Origin: Isosphaeraceae bacterium
Lineage (GTDB): Bacteria; Planctomycetota; Planctomycetia; Isosphaerales; Isosphaeraceae
Assembly: GCA_031291845.1 (NCBI GenBank)
Contig: JARLIH010000224.1
Location: forward strand, 1-64,000
DNA: 64,000 nt
Direction: 5' to 3'
The stretch's first letter is position 1. Every line of letters starts with the position of its first letter. This document shows positions 50,393-60,468 of this stretch, piece by piece. A program made the position numbers and the translations under genes. The notes under the pieces are model-generated. The model made no database searches, had not been told where the DNA came from, and saw only the letters and a program-made list of their open reading frames with translations.

Positions 50393-51772
50393 TTACGTTC
50401 GCGTTGGCTCGAGATCAAGCTTGTCGCCGGCCCGATGATGGTGCCGTTCATGGACCGGACGGACGAGCAAATTGCACACAAGGCCGGCGAGCAGGAGGCC
50501 GACCATCAGGTACATCGTCACATTGTACGCCTCCGTCTTCGGCACCCCGCGCTCCTTCTGGTAGGTCGAGACGTAGTTGACCAACTGCGGCCCGAGGACC
50601 GCCGCCATCGACCAGGCCGTGATCAGGCGGCCGTGGACCGCCCCCAGGTGCATCGTGCCGAAGAGGTCGCGCAAGTAGGCCGGGATCGTTGCGAACCCGC
50701 CGCCGTACATGGAGATGATCACCGCCGTGACCAGCACGAATAACGTGACGCTCTGCACCCGTTGCGTCAGTGGAACGAGGAAGTAGAGCAGCGCCCCCAG
50801 GAGGAAGTAGACGCAATAGATCGCCTTCCGCCCCGTGAGGTCGGACAGCGACGACCAGAAGAACCGGCCTCCCATGTTGAAGAGGCTGAGCAAGCCCGCG
50901 AAGCCGCCACCCACCGCCGCGGTCACCCCAAACATGTCCTGGCACATGAGCGACGCCTGGCCCAGGACGCCGATGCCCGCGGTCACGTTCAGGCAGAGCA
51001 CACACCAGAGAAGCCAGAACTGGGGCGTCTTCCACGCAACCTCCACCGCCACGTGCTCGTTCGTGACCAGCTTCCGCGTGCGCGTGGGGGGCACGTACCC
51101 ACGCGGAACCCACTTGGCTTCGGGGACCCGGACGAGGAAGGTCCCAAACATCATGAACGTGAAATAGAGTCCGGCCATCACCCAGAACGCCTCCATCACG
51201 CCCACCGAAGTGGCCGACCGGAACGCGCCCATCAGCTCGACGGCCAGCGGTGCCCCGACCAAGGCGCCGCCGCCGAAGCCCATGATGGCCAGGCCGGTCG
51301 CCATCCCCGGCCGGTCAGGGAACCACTTCACGAGCGTGGAGACGGGCGCGATGTAGCCGAGTCCCAGGCCGATCCCGCCCAGGACGCCGTACCCCAGGTA
51401 AACCACCGCGATGTTGTGGACGCGGACGCCCAAACCGGCGACCGCCAGTCCGCCGCAAAACGCGCAAGCGCTGGCGAACATCGTCTTCCGGGGGCCCGAT
51501 CGCTCGACCCAGCGGCCCAGCAACGCGGCCGACAGGCCGAGCACGATGAGCGCGATCGAATAGATCCAGCCAACCTCGGGGATCGTCCAGTCACGCCCCT
51601 TGATCGATTCGCGGATGCCGAGCACGCGCGTCAAGGGCTCGTTGAACACGCTGAAACCGTAGATCTCGCCGATGCAGAGATGAATCGCGAGCGCGGCCGG
51701 CGGGATGAGCCACCGGTTGAACCCGGGCGGGGCGACCGTCCGTTCGCGATCGAGAAGGGCGAGCAGCGGCAT
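50393..51772 (-). CDS. OFA-type MFS transporter (oxalate/formate antiporter family)
   Basis: A 459-residue 12-TM major facilitator of the oxalate:formate antiporter family. It begins FNRWLIPPAALAIHLCIGEIYGFSVF, and has GLGYIAPVSTLVKWFPDRPGMATGLAIMGFGGGA, a classic OFA block, GVTAAVGGGFAGLLSLFNMGGRFFWSSLSDLTGRKAIY in the second half, and GAVHGRLITAWSMAAVLGP near the end. It should exchange small carboxylates across the cytoplasmic membrane; the true substrate (oxalate, formate, pyruvate or other) is unknown. The start at 51772 is the first Met of this fold; the RBS is weak. It is divergent from the phosphopantetheinyl transferase gene. Confidence 0.9.
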   Translation of the reverse strand: MPLLALLDRERTVAPPGFNRWLIPPAALAIHLCIGEIYGFSVFNEPLTRVLGIRESIKGRDWTIPEVGWIYSIALIVLGLSAALLGRWVERSGPRKTMFASACAFCGGLAVAGLGVRVHNIAVVYLGYGVLGGIGLGLGYIAPVSTLVKWFPDRPGMATGLAIMGFGGGALVGAPLAVELMGAFRSATSVGVMEAFWVMAGLYFTFMMFGTFLVRVPEAKWVPRGYVPPTRTRKLVTNEHVAVEVAWKTPQFWLLWCVLCLNVTAGIGVLGQASLMCQDMFGVTAAVGGGFAGLLSLFNMGGRFFWSSLSDLTGRKAIYCVYFLLGALLYFLVPLTQRVQSVTLFVLVTAVIISMYGGGFATIPAYLRDLFGTMHLGAVHGRLITAWSMAAVLGPQLVNYVSTYQKERGVPKTEAYNVTMYLMVGLLLAGLVCNLLVRPVHERHHHRAGDKLDLEPTRT

Positions 51773-51874
51773 GGGCGTTGGCCTGCGTTCGTTGTCCAGG
51801 GGCTGAGCATCATAATCGGGACGAACGGCCCTTGCCACCGGTGACCGAGCAGCGGACGATAGCGCTAACGGCTC

Positions 51875-52687
51875 ATGACCCCCACCTCCCACGCTCAGAA
51901 CTGGCACGATCCTCCCCGCGGCCTGGTGCTGGCTCGCGACGAGGTCCATGTCTGGCGCATCGCGCTCGACCCGCCCGGGCACATCGTCGAGCGCCTGGCA
52001 TCGTTCCTCTCGGCCGACGAACAGGCGAGGGCCGCGCGCTTCCTGGCGCTGATCCACCGCACGCGGTTCCAGGTCGCACGCGGCACGCTCCGTGCGATCC
52101 TCGGCCGTTACCTGGGACGGGAGCCCGGACGAATTGAGTTCGCGTACGGGGAGCACGGCAAGCCGTTCCTGCCCGGGATCGACCTGCGTTTCAACATGGC
52201 GCATTCGAAAGACGTTGCACTGCTGGGAGTATCCGACGGCCGCGAGCTCGGAATCGACATCGAGGCCGTGCGCCCGCTCGAAGACGCGGAGCGGATCGTC
52301 GCCCGTTTCTTCTCGGCGCGGGAGCAGGCGGATTTCTTCCGGGTCATCCCGGCCGAGCGCCAGGAGGCGTTCTTCCGCGGCTGGGTGCGGAAGGAGGCCT
52401 ACATCAAGGCGATCGGCATGGGGCTCGCACTCCCCTTGGCGGATTTCGACGTGACCCTGGCGCCCGGTGAGCCGCCCCGCCTGCTGCACGTCGCAAACCA
52501 GCCCGACGCGCCGGCGCGCTGGACGTTTGGCGAGCTCGATCCCGGCGCTGGTTTTCAAGGCGCGATCGCCGTGGAGGGTGGCGGTTGGCGGCTGTGCGGT
52601 TTTGCCGCGCGCGGGCTTTGGAACGAGGGCCTGGGCCACCGGACTGAGGTTAGCGCGTCGCGTCGGACGGGCGTCTCACCCGAATGA
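51875..52687 (+). CDS. 4'-Phosphopantetheinyl transferase (Sfp-type)
   Basis: A 270-residue Sfp/AcpT-type enzyme that transfers phosphopantetheine from CoA to carrier proteins. Core motifs are GEHGKPFLPG (residues 92-101), FNMAHSKDVALLGV, GIDIE (126-130, Mg-binding Asp/Glu) and WVRKEAYIKAIGMGL (170-184, catalytic Glu and Lys). The length suits Sfp-type enzymes with broad specificity, for polyketide, peptide or lipid synthases; no such synthase is in the window. The end overlaps the cytochrome remnant on the other strand by 38 bases. Confidence 0.9.
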   Translation: MTPTSHAQNWHDPPRGLVLARDEVHVWRIALDPPGHIVERLASFLSADEQARAARFLALIHRTRFQVARGTLRAILGRYLGREPGRIEFAYGEHGKPFLPGIDLRFNMAHSKDVALLGVSDGRELGIDIEAVRPLEDAERIVARFFSAREQADFFRVIPAERQEAFFRGWVRKEAYIKAIGMGLALPLADFDVTLAPGEPPRLLHVANQPDAPARWTFGELDPGAGFQGAIAVEGGGWRLCGFAARGLWNEGLGHRTEVSASRRTGVSPE

Positions 52688-53201
52688 AATGGTCGGTGAA
52701 CGTCGAGTGAGGGATCTGTCCGCTGATCGGCGGCATGTGGCACGCGATGCACCCGTTGCGTGGGTTCACTGGGCAAACCGAGGCACGGCGCGTGGGGGCG
52801 GCCGAACCGCCGCGGTCCGCGCCGGCGTGGCAGGAGAGACACTTTGCTTCATAGTGCCGCGGCTCGGTCTCGGCGTTGTGGTGCGGGTCGTGACAGGTCA
52901 CGCAGTCGAGGGCGCCTCCGGTCGCGGAAAAACACGAGCTCCACTTCAACGACGTCGCCGCGAAGCGCACGGCCCTGGGATCGGTGCGCTCGATCTTGGC
53001 GCCGGGCGACCGATGACACTGCTGGCAGAGCTGGATCGACCGCCCCCCGGCAACCGCTCGCGGCCGGGCGATCGCGAGGTCCGCAAACCCGGCTTCGACC
53101 GCGCGCACGTGGTGTCCGCCGGGGCCGTGGCATCGTTCGCAAGGGCTGCATGGTTGCTTAGGCCGTGTGTGTAGCTGTTCACAGGATGGAGCGCCTTGTT
53201 T
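52650..53201 (-). pseudogene. 5'-truncated multihaem cytochrome c
   Basis: A 183-residue open frame with five CXXCH haem motifs: CERCH, CQQCH, CVTCH, CLSCH and CIACH, plus GPGGHH after the first, typical of the C-terminal half of multihaem cytochromes of the c554/NrfB-like type. There is no signal peptide and no usable start: reading upstream the frame hits TGA at 53202-53204, and the first GTG (53106-53108) lies after the first haem motif. The region upstream is AT-rich and non-coding. The N-terminus, with the signal peptide and probably more haem sites, is missing. A functional short protein from an unseen start is less likely. Confidence 0.75.
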
Positions 53202-53495
53202 TCAAGAGTCTCCGTGATCTCTGACGAGCGTAAAACAGGGGATTTACGAGCGTCCGAGCTTCAAGCTCTTCTTGTTTTCAGCTTCCCACCCGATGAGCAG
53301 CTAAATCGTCTCGAAGTACATAATATCCGTATTCGATTCTGAGATATCCGGATATGGTGTTATCATAGATTATTGTTTTGGGATGCCGGAGTCACTTCTC
53401 GCAGAGAACGAAAAATGGAGCCCACCGCTATCCCAAGGGAAGGGGACGGCGATGGGCTTCCGCGAATGTTTTCGGATTGAGCCGCTGAAGGCCTG

Positions 53496-54401
53496 CTATG
53501 ATGGGTTGGCGGTAATCGTGAATGTCCAAGAGAATCCGGATTCCTGACTCTGAACGCTGTTATTGAAACTAGCGCTTGGGCCACTGGCGAGCGCTGTGGT
53601 GTAATCCACTGAAACAACGGTGCCAGCCGCGAGCGTTACGGTATACGTGTAGCTATCGGTGATGCTAAGGGTACCATCGCCGTAGGAGTTGGAATAGAGC
53701 GTACTGCTGGTGGACGGGTCCGTAACGACCATAGAATTCGCGGACGCCGGGCCGGCTGCGAAGACAACATTGAAGCCGGTGGAGTGAAGGGTAAGGTTGG
53801 CGCGGCGTGCGAAGTTGGCCGTCTGTGGGGAGAGGGTGATGCCGATGGCGAACGTGACGTCCTCGGTAGGACCGGAGTCCGATCCGACGGTCCAGGTATC
53901 GGGAGTGGCTGCGGGAAGACTGGCGCCCGCGCCCGCGCTGGTCGGGCCGGGGAAAGCTGCGAAGGCGTAGGGACCGTTGGCATTCGCATCGACGAGGTCG
54001 GTCGTCGCAAAGGACGCGTTAATCGAAATTGCACTCGTGTACGCCCCGACGACCGGCGCGGTGCCCGAGACCGAAATGGACGAGGTCGAGTCCTCGTCTA
54101 CTATACACCCCGGCACCTGGGTGAAGCCCATGCCGGTAAATACCAGGTTCATCGCGACGACGATATCGTCCTCACTTGCTGCTTCGCTTCCACCTGCATA
54201 GCTGCCGCTTGTGTGAGCATCAGCTTGCTCTGCGCCCGTCCAGTCCAAAACCCCCACGTCGGCTACAGCCTGGGATGTGCCCGCGGCACCGAAGATGAGC
54301 GTTGCTGCGGAAACGCGGCTCTCGAGCACCAGGATCGGTCCGAATTCGTTCATGGTCGGCCGGAATGCACGAGACGCTGGTTTTCGCTTTAGCTTCAACA
54401 T
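53496..54401 (-). CDS. Secreted protein with LEPRxL-like motif, unknown function
   Basis: A 301-residue protein. The N-terminus has a basic stretch (MLKLKRKPASRAFRP) and LVLESRVSAATLIFGAAG, a weak LEPRxL-type motif followed by a signal-like core. The rest is Ser/Thr/Ala/Gly-rich with regular beta-strand alternation (SISVSGTAPVVGAYTSAISI, TLSITDSYTYTVTLAAGTVVSV), like a cell-surface beta-sandwich. No enzymatic motif is visible. GGAGG eleven bases before ATG 54401 supports the start. It is preceded by a 509-base divergent region and followed by AT-rich non-coding DNA. Confidence 0.7.
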   Translation of the reverse strand: MLKLKRKPASRAFRPTMNEFGPILVLESRVSAATLIFGAAGTSQAVADVGVLDWTGAEQADAHTSGSYAGGSEAASEDDIVVAMNLVFTGMGFTQVPGCIVDEDSTSSISVSGTAPVVGAYTSAISINASFATTDLVDANANGPYAFAAFPGPTSAGAGASLPAATPDTWTVGSDSGPTEDVTFAIGITLSPQTANFARRANLTLHSTGFNVVFAAGPASANSMVVTDPSTSSTLYSNSYGDGTLSITDSYTYTVTLAAGTVVSVDYTTALASGPSASFNNSVQSQESGFSWTFTITANPS

Positions 54402-54910
54402 CGGGACTTGCCTCCGAGTGATGGACGCTCGCTACCAGCGTTTATCGATGCCGCGCACCAAAAAGAGCTGGTATCGCCACATGGTATAACGGCGAAAAGA
54501 CCTAAATCAATAAAATTCACGCGAGGTGCCTCGGTAGTTGTTAACTCTCAGCCGCCCTTAGTCTTAGGAAAGGTACTTGTTTTACCACGGCCTGCGACAG
54601 CGCAAGGATTCCGGCGATTCGAGGTAGATTCTCTTGAGGTCCGTCAGCAGCGAACGGCCGTTTGTTCTTCGCTTGCGTCTCACTTTATGATCTCGGGGCT
54701 GGTAAGCGTGACGACTCACACTTCATGCTTAACGCCAATCGGGTAAAGTGGAGTTCGCATCGAGAGGCAGGACCAACAGGTTCGCCGTTGCTGAGTCCCC
54801 TGCCTAGGCCGATCCCGTTCTGTCTCCGTCGGCGGTCGGGAGGGCGTTCCTCGCGCACCGCCGGCCACGACTCTCGATGTTGGTCTGACATGCATTAGTC
54901 AATATCAATC
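54402..54910. other. Divergent intergenic region
   Basis: About 509 bases between the secreted protein gene and the SGNH-hydrolase gene. It is less GC-rich than the surroundings. It must contain both promoters; TATAAT occurs at 54919-54924, just inside the annotated SGNH frame. No gene was found. Confidence 0.5.
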
Positions 54911-56662
54911 ATGATTAGATATAATAAAAGTGATTCGATTACGCATTTGTTTTGCCGGAACTTTGGTGGTGTGGCCGTCGGCGCTTTCCTGATCGCGCTC
55001 GCGGCTTTCGCGAGCTATTATTTCGACATGCGCCTGCCGATCTGGATTCGCCGGCAAGCGGTGATCACCATGCTCTGGCTGGTGTTCGCGTTCTATCTCC
55101 TGGCCGCGGCCACGGCGATCGTCGGCACGCCACTGGCTTTGTGTTTGCTTGCGCGGCGGCGATCGCGGTCCATTTGGGTACTCCGCAGTTTGGCACTCTG
55201 CATCTCCGTCCTCTGCGGCATGGGCCTCCTGGAAGGCGCGGCTGCGCTGAGGCAGGTCGTGATCCGGCGCTTGCGCGATCTGCCGACGCATTTCCCCGAG
55301 CCCTCGAAATCCGATGAAACGTATATCGTTGTGATTGGCGAGTCGAGTGCGCGGGGGGAGCCGTATCATCCCTGGCTATCGGTCGGACAGGTCGCAGCCT
55401 GGCAACTCGAAAAGGTTTTCCCGGACAGACGCTTCCGCGTGGAGATGCTGGCCGAGGGGGGACTTAATCTCAATCAGGCGATTGGCAGGCTGCGTGGGCT
55501 GAAACGCCGGCCGGACGCCATCCTCGTGTATTCGGGCCACAATGAGTTCCTGGGGCGCTACGCGGTCTCGGGCATTGTTTGGCATTATCTCGACGACGAC
55601 GTCCCGCCCGTCGGATCCTTACCGCGTTCGGTCGGCCGGTACTCCCCCGTGTGCGGCTTGATCGATGAGTCGATGGAGCAACAGCGCCTTCCGCTTGCAC
55701 CGCCCCCCAATCGACCGCGCGAGCTGATCGATCGGCCAGTCTGCACGGCCAAGGAGCGCGAAGCGATCCGCAACGAGTTTCGCGATCGCCTCGAGGGCCT
55801 TGTCGCTTACTGCGGGCGCATCCATGCATTACCAATCCTGGTGATTCCGGCGGGCAACGACGGCGGTTATCCTCCGAATCGCTCGGTGCTCACGCCGGAC
55901 ACGCTTCGGATCGAGCGTGAGTCGGTGGCGCGGGACTTTCGGACAGCGCATCGCAATGAGGCCAGTGACCCGGCGGGCAGTGTGGCGGCGTACCGGCGGC
56001 TGCTCGCCTTGCAACCGACCTTCGCCGAAGCGCATTACTGTCTGGCGCGGCTCCTGGAACATTCTGGCAAGTGGAAAGAGGCTGCCGCTCATGACGTCGA
56101 GGCGCGAGACGCGGACGGTATGCCGCTACGTTGCCCGAGCGATTTTCAGCAGATCTACCGCAATATTGCCTCGCGGTGGGTTGACGTGGTCCTCGTAGAC
56201 GGCCCCGCGGTGCTGGGTGAAACGAGCCGTCACCAGGTTCTCGACGACAACCTGTTCCACGACGCTCAACACCCTGTTCTCGCCGGGTACGTCGCGCTGG
56301 CGCAAGACCTTCTGAAGCAACTGAAGGCTCACCGAGCATTCGGGTGGCCCGAGCGGGTCCCTGTTCCATCGCTCGATCCGGCCGAGTGTGCTGCGCACTT
56401 CGGTATTGGGGAGTCGGAGTGGGCCGAAGTGTGCACGCGCACGGCTCTCTATTACTCGCGTACGGCCCTCATGCGCTACGACCGCTCGGAGAGCCTAGAG
56501 AAACAAAAGCGGTATTCTGAGGCCGCGCAGGCGATCACCGATGGGCTCCCCCCGGAGCGGACGGGCATTCCCGGCCTGGGATGCCGTCGAGCGAGCTCCG
56601 CAGCGCCATCGGATGTTTGCGTGGAAAGCGGTCGATCACGCGTTACGCTGATCTCTGATTGA
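54911..56662 (+). CDS. Membrane-anchored SGNH/GDSL hydrolase with TPR-like segment
   Basis: A 583-residue protein. Three N-terminal hydrophobic segments (about 19-38, 50-80, 87-112) anchor it. The SGNH hydrolase domain follows: the nucleophile is in GESSARG (Ser145), the Asn block is SGHNEFLGRY (Asn211), and Asp451/His454 (DAQHPVLAGY) complete the triad. A TPR-like helix pair (GSVAAYRRLLALQPTFAEAHYCLARLL, about 355-385) sits inside the domain. SGNH enzymes of this plan often O-deacylate or acylate glycans or sugars; this one could edit an exported polysaccharide. The start is uncertain because TATAAT lies within the first codons and no RBS is seen. Confidence 0.83.
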   Translation: MIRYNKSDSITHLFCRNFGGVAVGAFLIALAAFASYYFDMRLPIWIRRQAVITMLWLVFAFYLLAAATAIVGTPLALCLLARRRSRSIWVLRSLALCISVLCGMGLLEGAAALRQVVIRRLRDLPTHFPEPSKSDETYIVVIGESSARGEPYHPWLSVGQVAAWQLEKVFPDRRFRVEMLAEGGLNLNQAIGRLRGLKRRPDAILVYSGHNEFLGRYAVSGIVWHYLDDDVPPVGSLPRSVGRYSPVCGLIDESMEQQRLPLAPPPNRPRELIDRPVCTAKEREAIRNEFRDRLEGLVAYCGRIHALPILVIPAGNDGGYPPNRSVLTPDTLRIERESVARDFRTAHRNEASDPAGSVAAYRRLLALQPTFAEAHYCLARLLEHSGKWKEAAAHDVEARDADGMPLRCPSDFQQIYRNIASRWVDVVLVDGPAVLGETSRHQVLDDNLFHDAQHPVLAGYVALAQDLLKQLKAHRAFGWPERVPVPSLDPAECAAHFGIGESEWAEVCTRTALYYSRTALMRYDRSESLEKQKRYSEAAQAITDGLPPERTGIPGLGCRRASSAAPSDVCVESGRSRVTLISD

Positions 56663-56720
56663 CTTCCGGGTTCCGAGGTTGATCGTAATCTCGGGCCACT
56701 TCCGATGAAGGGCATCGTCC

Positions 56721-58979
56721 ATGGAACCGTCGCACAGTGCCCGGCTGTTCGCGCTTCGCGTCCGGATCGTGCTCGGTCTCGTTTTGGTCTTGGTTATCGC
56801 GGCGGCCATGCTGGCGTTAGCCCGCCGAACGGTGCCCGTGGGCCACACACTGGCCGACGTGAAGCCGCGCACGCGACAGGACACGAGCGGGTACTACGCC
56901 GTACTCGCCGCCGTGCGACCGTGGGCCCCGGACGCTCCCGCGGAAACGGTCGAACAATCGTGGCGGGTGACCGGACGATTGATCGACGAGCTCGAGAAGC
57001 GCCTCGTGTCCGACAAACTGACGCCGGGCGAGCGATCGAACCTGCTCGTCGCGAAGGCGATGTATCACAACTATGACGGCGACGCGGATAAAGCCTACGA
57101 CACCCTGCGGCAGGCACGGGCCGAAGTCGAGCCCCGGCCGGTACTCGCGCGTGGCATGCTGGCAAACATCGTCTATTACGAGGGAGTGACCGCACTGCGG
57201 CGGGGCGAAAACGAGAACTGCATCCAGTGCCGGGGTGAATCGTCGTGTATTTTGCCGATCAGCCGGGCCGCGGTGCATACCCGTCCGGCCGGCTCGCGCT
57301 TGGCGATCCACCATTTCGGCGAGTATCTCGACTGGTTCCCCGACGACCTCGAAGTCCGGTGGCTGCTCAACGTGGCGCACATGACGCTCGGAGAGTACCC
57401 GGCCAAGGTCGATCCCCGTCGACTGATCGCGCTCGACACCGTGGTGAAAGCCGATTTCGATATCGGCAAATTTCGCGACGTCGGTCATCTCGTCCATGTC
57501 GACCGGCAGAACAAGGCCGGTGGCGCGATCATGGACGACTTCGACAACGACGGTCGACTCGACCTGGTGACCACCACGTTCGACCCCACCGAGCCCATGG
57601 CGTTCTACCGGAACCGAGAGGATGGGACCTTCGAAGATCGATCCCGTGCCGCCGGTCTGGCGGCGGTGTGCGGCGGACTCTATTGCGTTCAGACCGATTA
57701 CGACAATGACGGACGGCTCGACGTCTTCATCCCACGCGGGGCGTGGTTTCCCTTTCCGATGCGCGGCACCTTGCTCCACAACGACGGAGGCTCGTTCACG
57801 GACGTTACGAAACAGTCCGGGCTCGATGGCCCGATGAACTCCAACTCCGCGTCCTGGGCTGACTACGACAATGACGGTTACCTCGACGTGTTCGTGTGCT
57901 GTGAGCGGCAGCCGAACCAGCTCTATCACAACCGCCGGGATGGCACGTTCGAGGAGGTTGCCAACACCGCCGGTCTGCACGAGGACGGGCGGTATTGGTG
58001 CAAAGGAGCCGCGTGGATCGACTACGACAACGATGATTTTCCCGACCTCTTCGTGAACCGGCTCATCGATGACTCGGCCCGGCTGTATCACAATAATCGT
58101 GACGGTTCCTTCACCGACGTCAGTGAAGCGCTCGGTGTCGACGGACCGCATTACGGATTCTCGTGCTGGACCTGGGACTACGACAACGACGGCTGGCTCG
58201 ACCTTTTCGCCACGAGCTACGACGGAACGGTCGCCGATGTGGTGCAGGGCCTGACGGGCCGGCCGCACAGGCGGCACCCGAACAAGTTGTTTCGCAACGT
58301 CGCAGGCAAAGGGTTCGAGGATGTGACGCGGGAGGCGGGCCTGGACTTGGTCTACGCGACGATGGGAAGCAATTTGGGCGACTTTGACAATGACGGCTTC
58401 CTTGACATGTACCTGGGCACCGGCGACCCCTACCTCGGCACACTGGTCCCAAACCGCATGTTCAAGAACGCCGACGGCAAATGCTTCGTCGAAATCACGT
58501 TTGCCGCCGGCACCGGCCACTTGCAGAAAGGTCACGCAGTTGCGTGCGGCGACTGGGACCGCGACGGGGACACGGACATCTTTGTTAACATGGGCGGAGC
58601 CGTCGATGGCGACAGATATCATAACATTCTCTTTCAGAACCCAGGGCAGGGCAACCACTGGCTGGTCGTCAAATTGGTGGGCCGGACCACCAATCGAGCG
58701 GCGATCGGCGCGCGCATCAAGGCGGTAACTGCCGGAAACTCTCCCCGGACACTGCACCGTCTCGTTTCCTCAGGAAGCAGCTTCGGCGCTAACTCGCTGC
58801 AACAGACCCTCGGGCTGGGCCGGGCGGAGCGTATTGCTACCCTGGAAGTGCACTGGCCAACCAGTGGGACGACCCAAGTGTTCCACGACATTGCCGTAGA
58901 CCGAGCCATCGAAGTGACCGAACTTTCGAACACGTACCGTCCCGTCGAGGGCTATACAACGCTCAGATCTCGGAAGTGA
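56721..58979 (+). CDS. CRTAC1-type FG-GAP/ASPIC-UnbV protein
   Basis: A 752-residue protein with one N-terminal TM (about 12-33, IVLGLVLVLVIAAAMLAL). Residues about 60-230 form a TPR-like helical part with a Cys motif (NCIQCRGESSCILPI). Then come Ca2+-binding FG-GAP/VCBS repeats with the pattern DYDNDGxLDVF and DFDNDGFLDMYLGTG (about 265-620), each followed by LYHNxxDGTF. The C-terminal ASPIC/UnbV domain (about 650-725) has NHWLVVKLVG...AIGARIKAV and LGLGRAERI. Such proteins form an extracellular beta-propeller and are common in planctomycetes; the ligand is unknown. It lies 58 bases after the SGNH gene, so the two probably form an operon. Confidence 0.9.
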   Translation: MEPSHSARLFALRVRIVLGLVLVLVIAAAMLALARRTVPVGHTLADVKPRTRQDTSGYYAVLAAVRPWAPDAPAETVEQSWRVTGRLIDELEKRLVSDKLTPGERSNLLVAKAMYHNYDGDADKAYDTLRQARAEVEPRPVLARGMLANIVYYEGVTALRRGENENCIQCRGESSCILPISRAAVHTRPAGSRLAIHHFGEYLDWFPDDLEVRWLLNVAHMTLGEYPAKVDPRRLIALDTVVKADFDIGKFRDVGHLVHVDRQNKAGGAIMDDFDNDGRLDLVTTTFDPTEPMAFYRNREDGTFEDRSRAAGLAAVCGGLYCVQTDYDNDGRLDVFIPRGAWFPFPMRGTLLHNDGGSFTDVTKQSGLDGPMNSNSASWADYDNDGYLDVFVCCERQPNQLYHNRRDGTFEEVANTAGLHEDGRYWCKGAAWIDYDNDDFPDLFVNRLIDDSARLYHNNRDGSFTDVSEALGVDGPHYGFSCWTWDYDNDGWLDLFATSYDGTVADVVQGLTGRPHRRHPNKLFRNVAGKGFEDVTREAGLDLVYATMGSNLGDFDNDGFLDMYLGTGDPYLGTLVPNRMFKNADGKCFVEITFAAGTGHLQKGHAVACGDWDRDGDTDIFVNMGGAVDGDRYHNILFQNPGQGNHWLVVKLVGRTTNRAAIGARIKAVTAGNSPRTLHRLVSSGSSFGANSLQQTLGLGRAERIATLEVHWPTSGTTQVFHDIAVDRAIEVTELSNTYRPVEGYTTLRSRK

Positions 58980-59360
58980 GCGGCTGGCTGCAATCAGACC
59001 CGAGATGCGAGCGTGATGGGACCTGCCGCGATTTTTATGGGAATGGAGCGGCACGATAAGCCGCCTATAGAGGAGTGACGTGTCGTCTGTGTTGGAAGCG
59101 TGAAGCCGATCTTCTGGTAGGTGTCTGTACAGCGATCTCTACGAAGTTCGCGCCTAGGTCCAAAGAATGCTTGACAAGAGTCAAATGTCGAACGACGATA
59201 AACTCACCGTCGCTCCAGATCGACTCAGTTACAAATCCCCCTCATGCTGGTTCTTCTTCGATGCGCCTCGATTTCTGAGGGCTGAAATCCAAGCCAATCG
59301 CCGTTGATTGGGGTGGTGTTCTCGTTTCTTCTTTTTGGGACGTTCTGTCCACGAGGTCTC
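58980..59360. other. Intergenic region before DUF1559
   Basis: About 380 bases. It contains a perfect TTGACA (59171-59176) with a weak -10 candidate (GACGAT, 59194-59199) about 160 bases before DUF1559. No gene is visible. Confidence 0.45.
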
Positions 59361-60416
59361 ATGATGCGTCGTCGCGGCTTTACACTGATTGAGCTCCTGG
59401 TGGTCATCGCGATCATCGCGGTCCTGATTGCCCTGCTGCTCCCCGCCGTTCAGGCGGCCCGTGAAGCGGCCCGCCGTTCCCAGTGCATCAACAATTTGAA
59501 GCAACTCGGGCTGGGCGTTCATAACTACCATTCGCAGAACAACGTTCTGCCGCCACAGTCGGTCTATTTTCCGAACCCGGCGAGTGGTAACTGGCAAAAC
59601 TGGAGTCCATCCTGGGCTTCGAGCATGCTGCCGATGCTTGAGCAGACGCCGCTCTATAACGCACTCAATTTCAACTGGGGGATGCAAGATCCCCAGAATA
59701 CCACCGTCGGATACTCTCAGTTGAGCTTCCTGCTGTGTCCGTCGGACGGCGTAAAAGTGCGTCCCTACGGCTCGTGGGCACCTTGCAGCTACCGCGCCAA
59801 CACGAGCGGTCCGGCCCCGATCCAACTCTGGACGGGCATGATCGTTCCGATCAACACACCGTGGGCCGGGAACTCGAATGCAGCGAGCATCGGATTCGAG
59901 AGCGTCACGGACGGTACGTCGAATACGGCCATGTTCAGTGAAAAGCTGATCGGAATCAACCTCGGTACCGTGACCGTGGCAAGCGCGAACAACCTGCGTG
60001 CCCTCTTCCTTCCGCCCTCGGCAACCAATCTGACGACCATCGTGAATACGGGCAATAACGCAGCCGCCCTGGCGTTCGTCCAAGCCTGCACGAGCATGCC
60101 CGGAACTCAGGCCGCTCAGATCAGCTATACGACGGGTGCCGATTGGCACGGAACATTCGCCTACCTTTCTATCAATACGAGTTACTCGCACTTCACCGCG
60201 CCGAATACGCTGTCCTGCACTTACCCCGGATCCGAAGACCCCAACTGGGGCGGTACGATGGCTGCCATCGCCCCGACCAGCAACCACTCCGGTGGTGTAA
60301 ATGTCTTGATGGGTGACGGCTCGGTCAAGTTCATCAAGAACTCGGTCAACCTTCAGACTTGGTGGGCCATCGGTTCGCGCAACCTTGGCGAGGCTGTCAG
60401 CGCAGACGCCTATTGA
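59361..60416 (+). CDS. DUF1559 prepilin-like protein
   Basis: A 351-residue protein. The N-terminus is a type IV-prepilin motif ([31 protein letters not shown]) with cleavage expected after Gly. The rest is a DUF1559 domain: [22 protein letters not shown] near the start, CPSDG in the middle, and the closing H-X9-DG motif [22 protein letters not shown]. This is a hallmark planctomycete family, often present in dozens of copies, thought to be pseudopilins or surface fibre subunits. ATG 59361 (ATGATG) follows GAGG. It lies within the envelope cluster. Confidence 0.93.
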   Translation: MMRRRGFTLIELLVVIAIIAVLIALLLPAVQAAREAARRSQCINNLKQLGLGVHNYHSQNNVLPPQSVYFPNPASGNWQNWSPSWASSMLPMLEQTPLYNALNFNWGMQDPQNTTVGYSQLSFLLCPSDGVKVRPYGSWAPCSYRANTSGPAPIQLWTGMIVPINTPWAGNSNAASIGFESVTDGTSNTAMFSEKLIGINLGTVTVASANNLRALFLPPSATNLTTIVNTGNNAAALAFVQACTSMPGTQAAQISYTTGADWHGTFAYLSINTSYSHFTAPNTLSCTYPGSEDPNWGGTMAAIAPTSNHSGGVNVLMGDGSVKFIKNSVNLQTWWAIGSRNLGEAVSADAY

Positions 60417-60468
60417 CCCAGGCGGGCTTCCCTCGCGCGAGAAGGCGAGCGCGAGATAGTCAACCCCG

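Noticed and set aside
52946-53182. Alternative start for the cytochrome from a GTG-initiated frame near 53182
   Set aside because: That frame is out of register with all CXXCH motifs.
56817-58757. 646-residue open frame on the minus strand opposite the FG-GAP protein
   Set aside because: It arises from the Asp/Asn-rich repeats on the plus strand, giving a Val/Ile-rich antisense pattern; not a gene.
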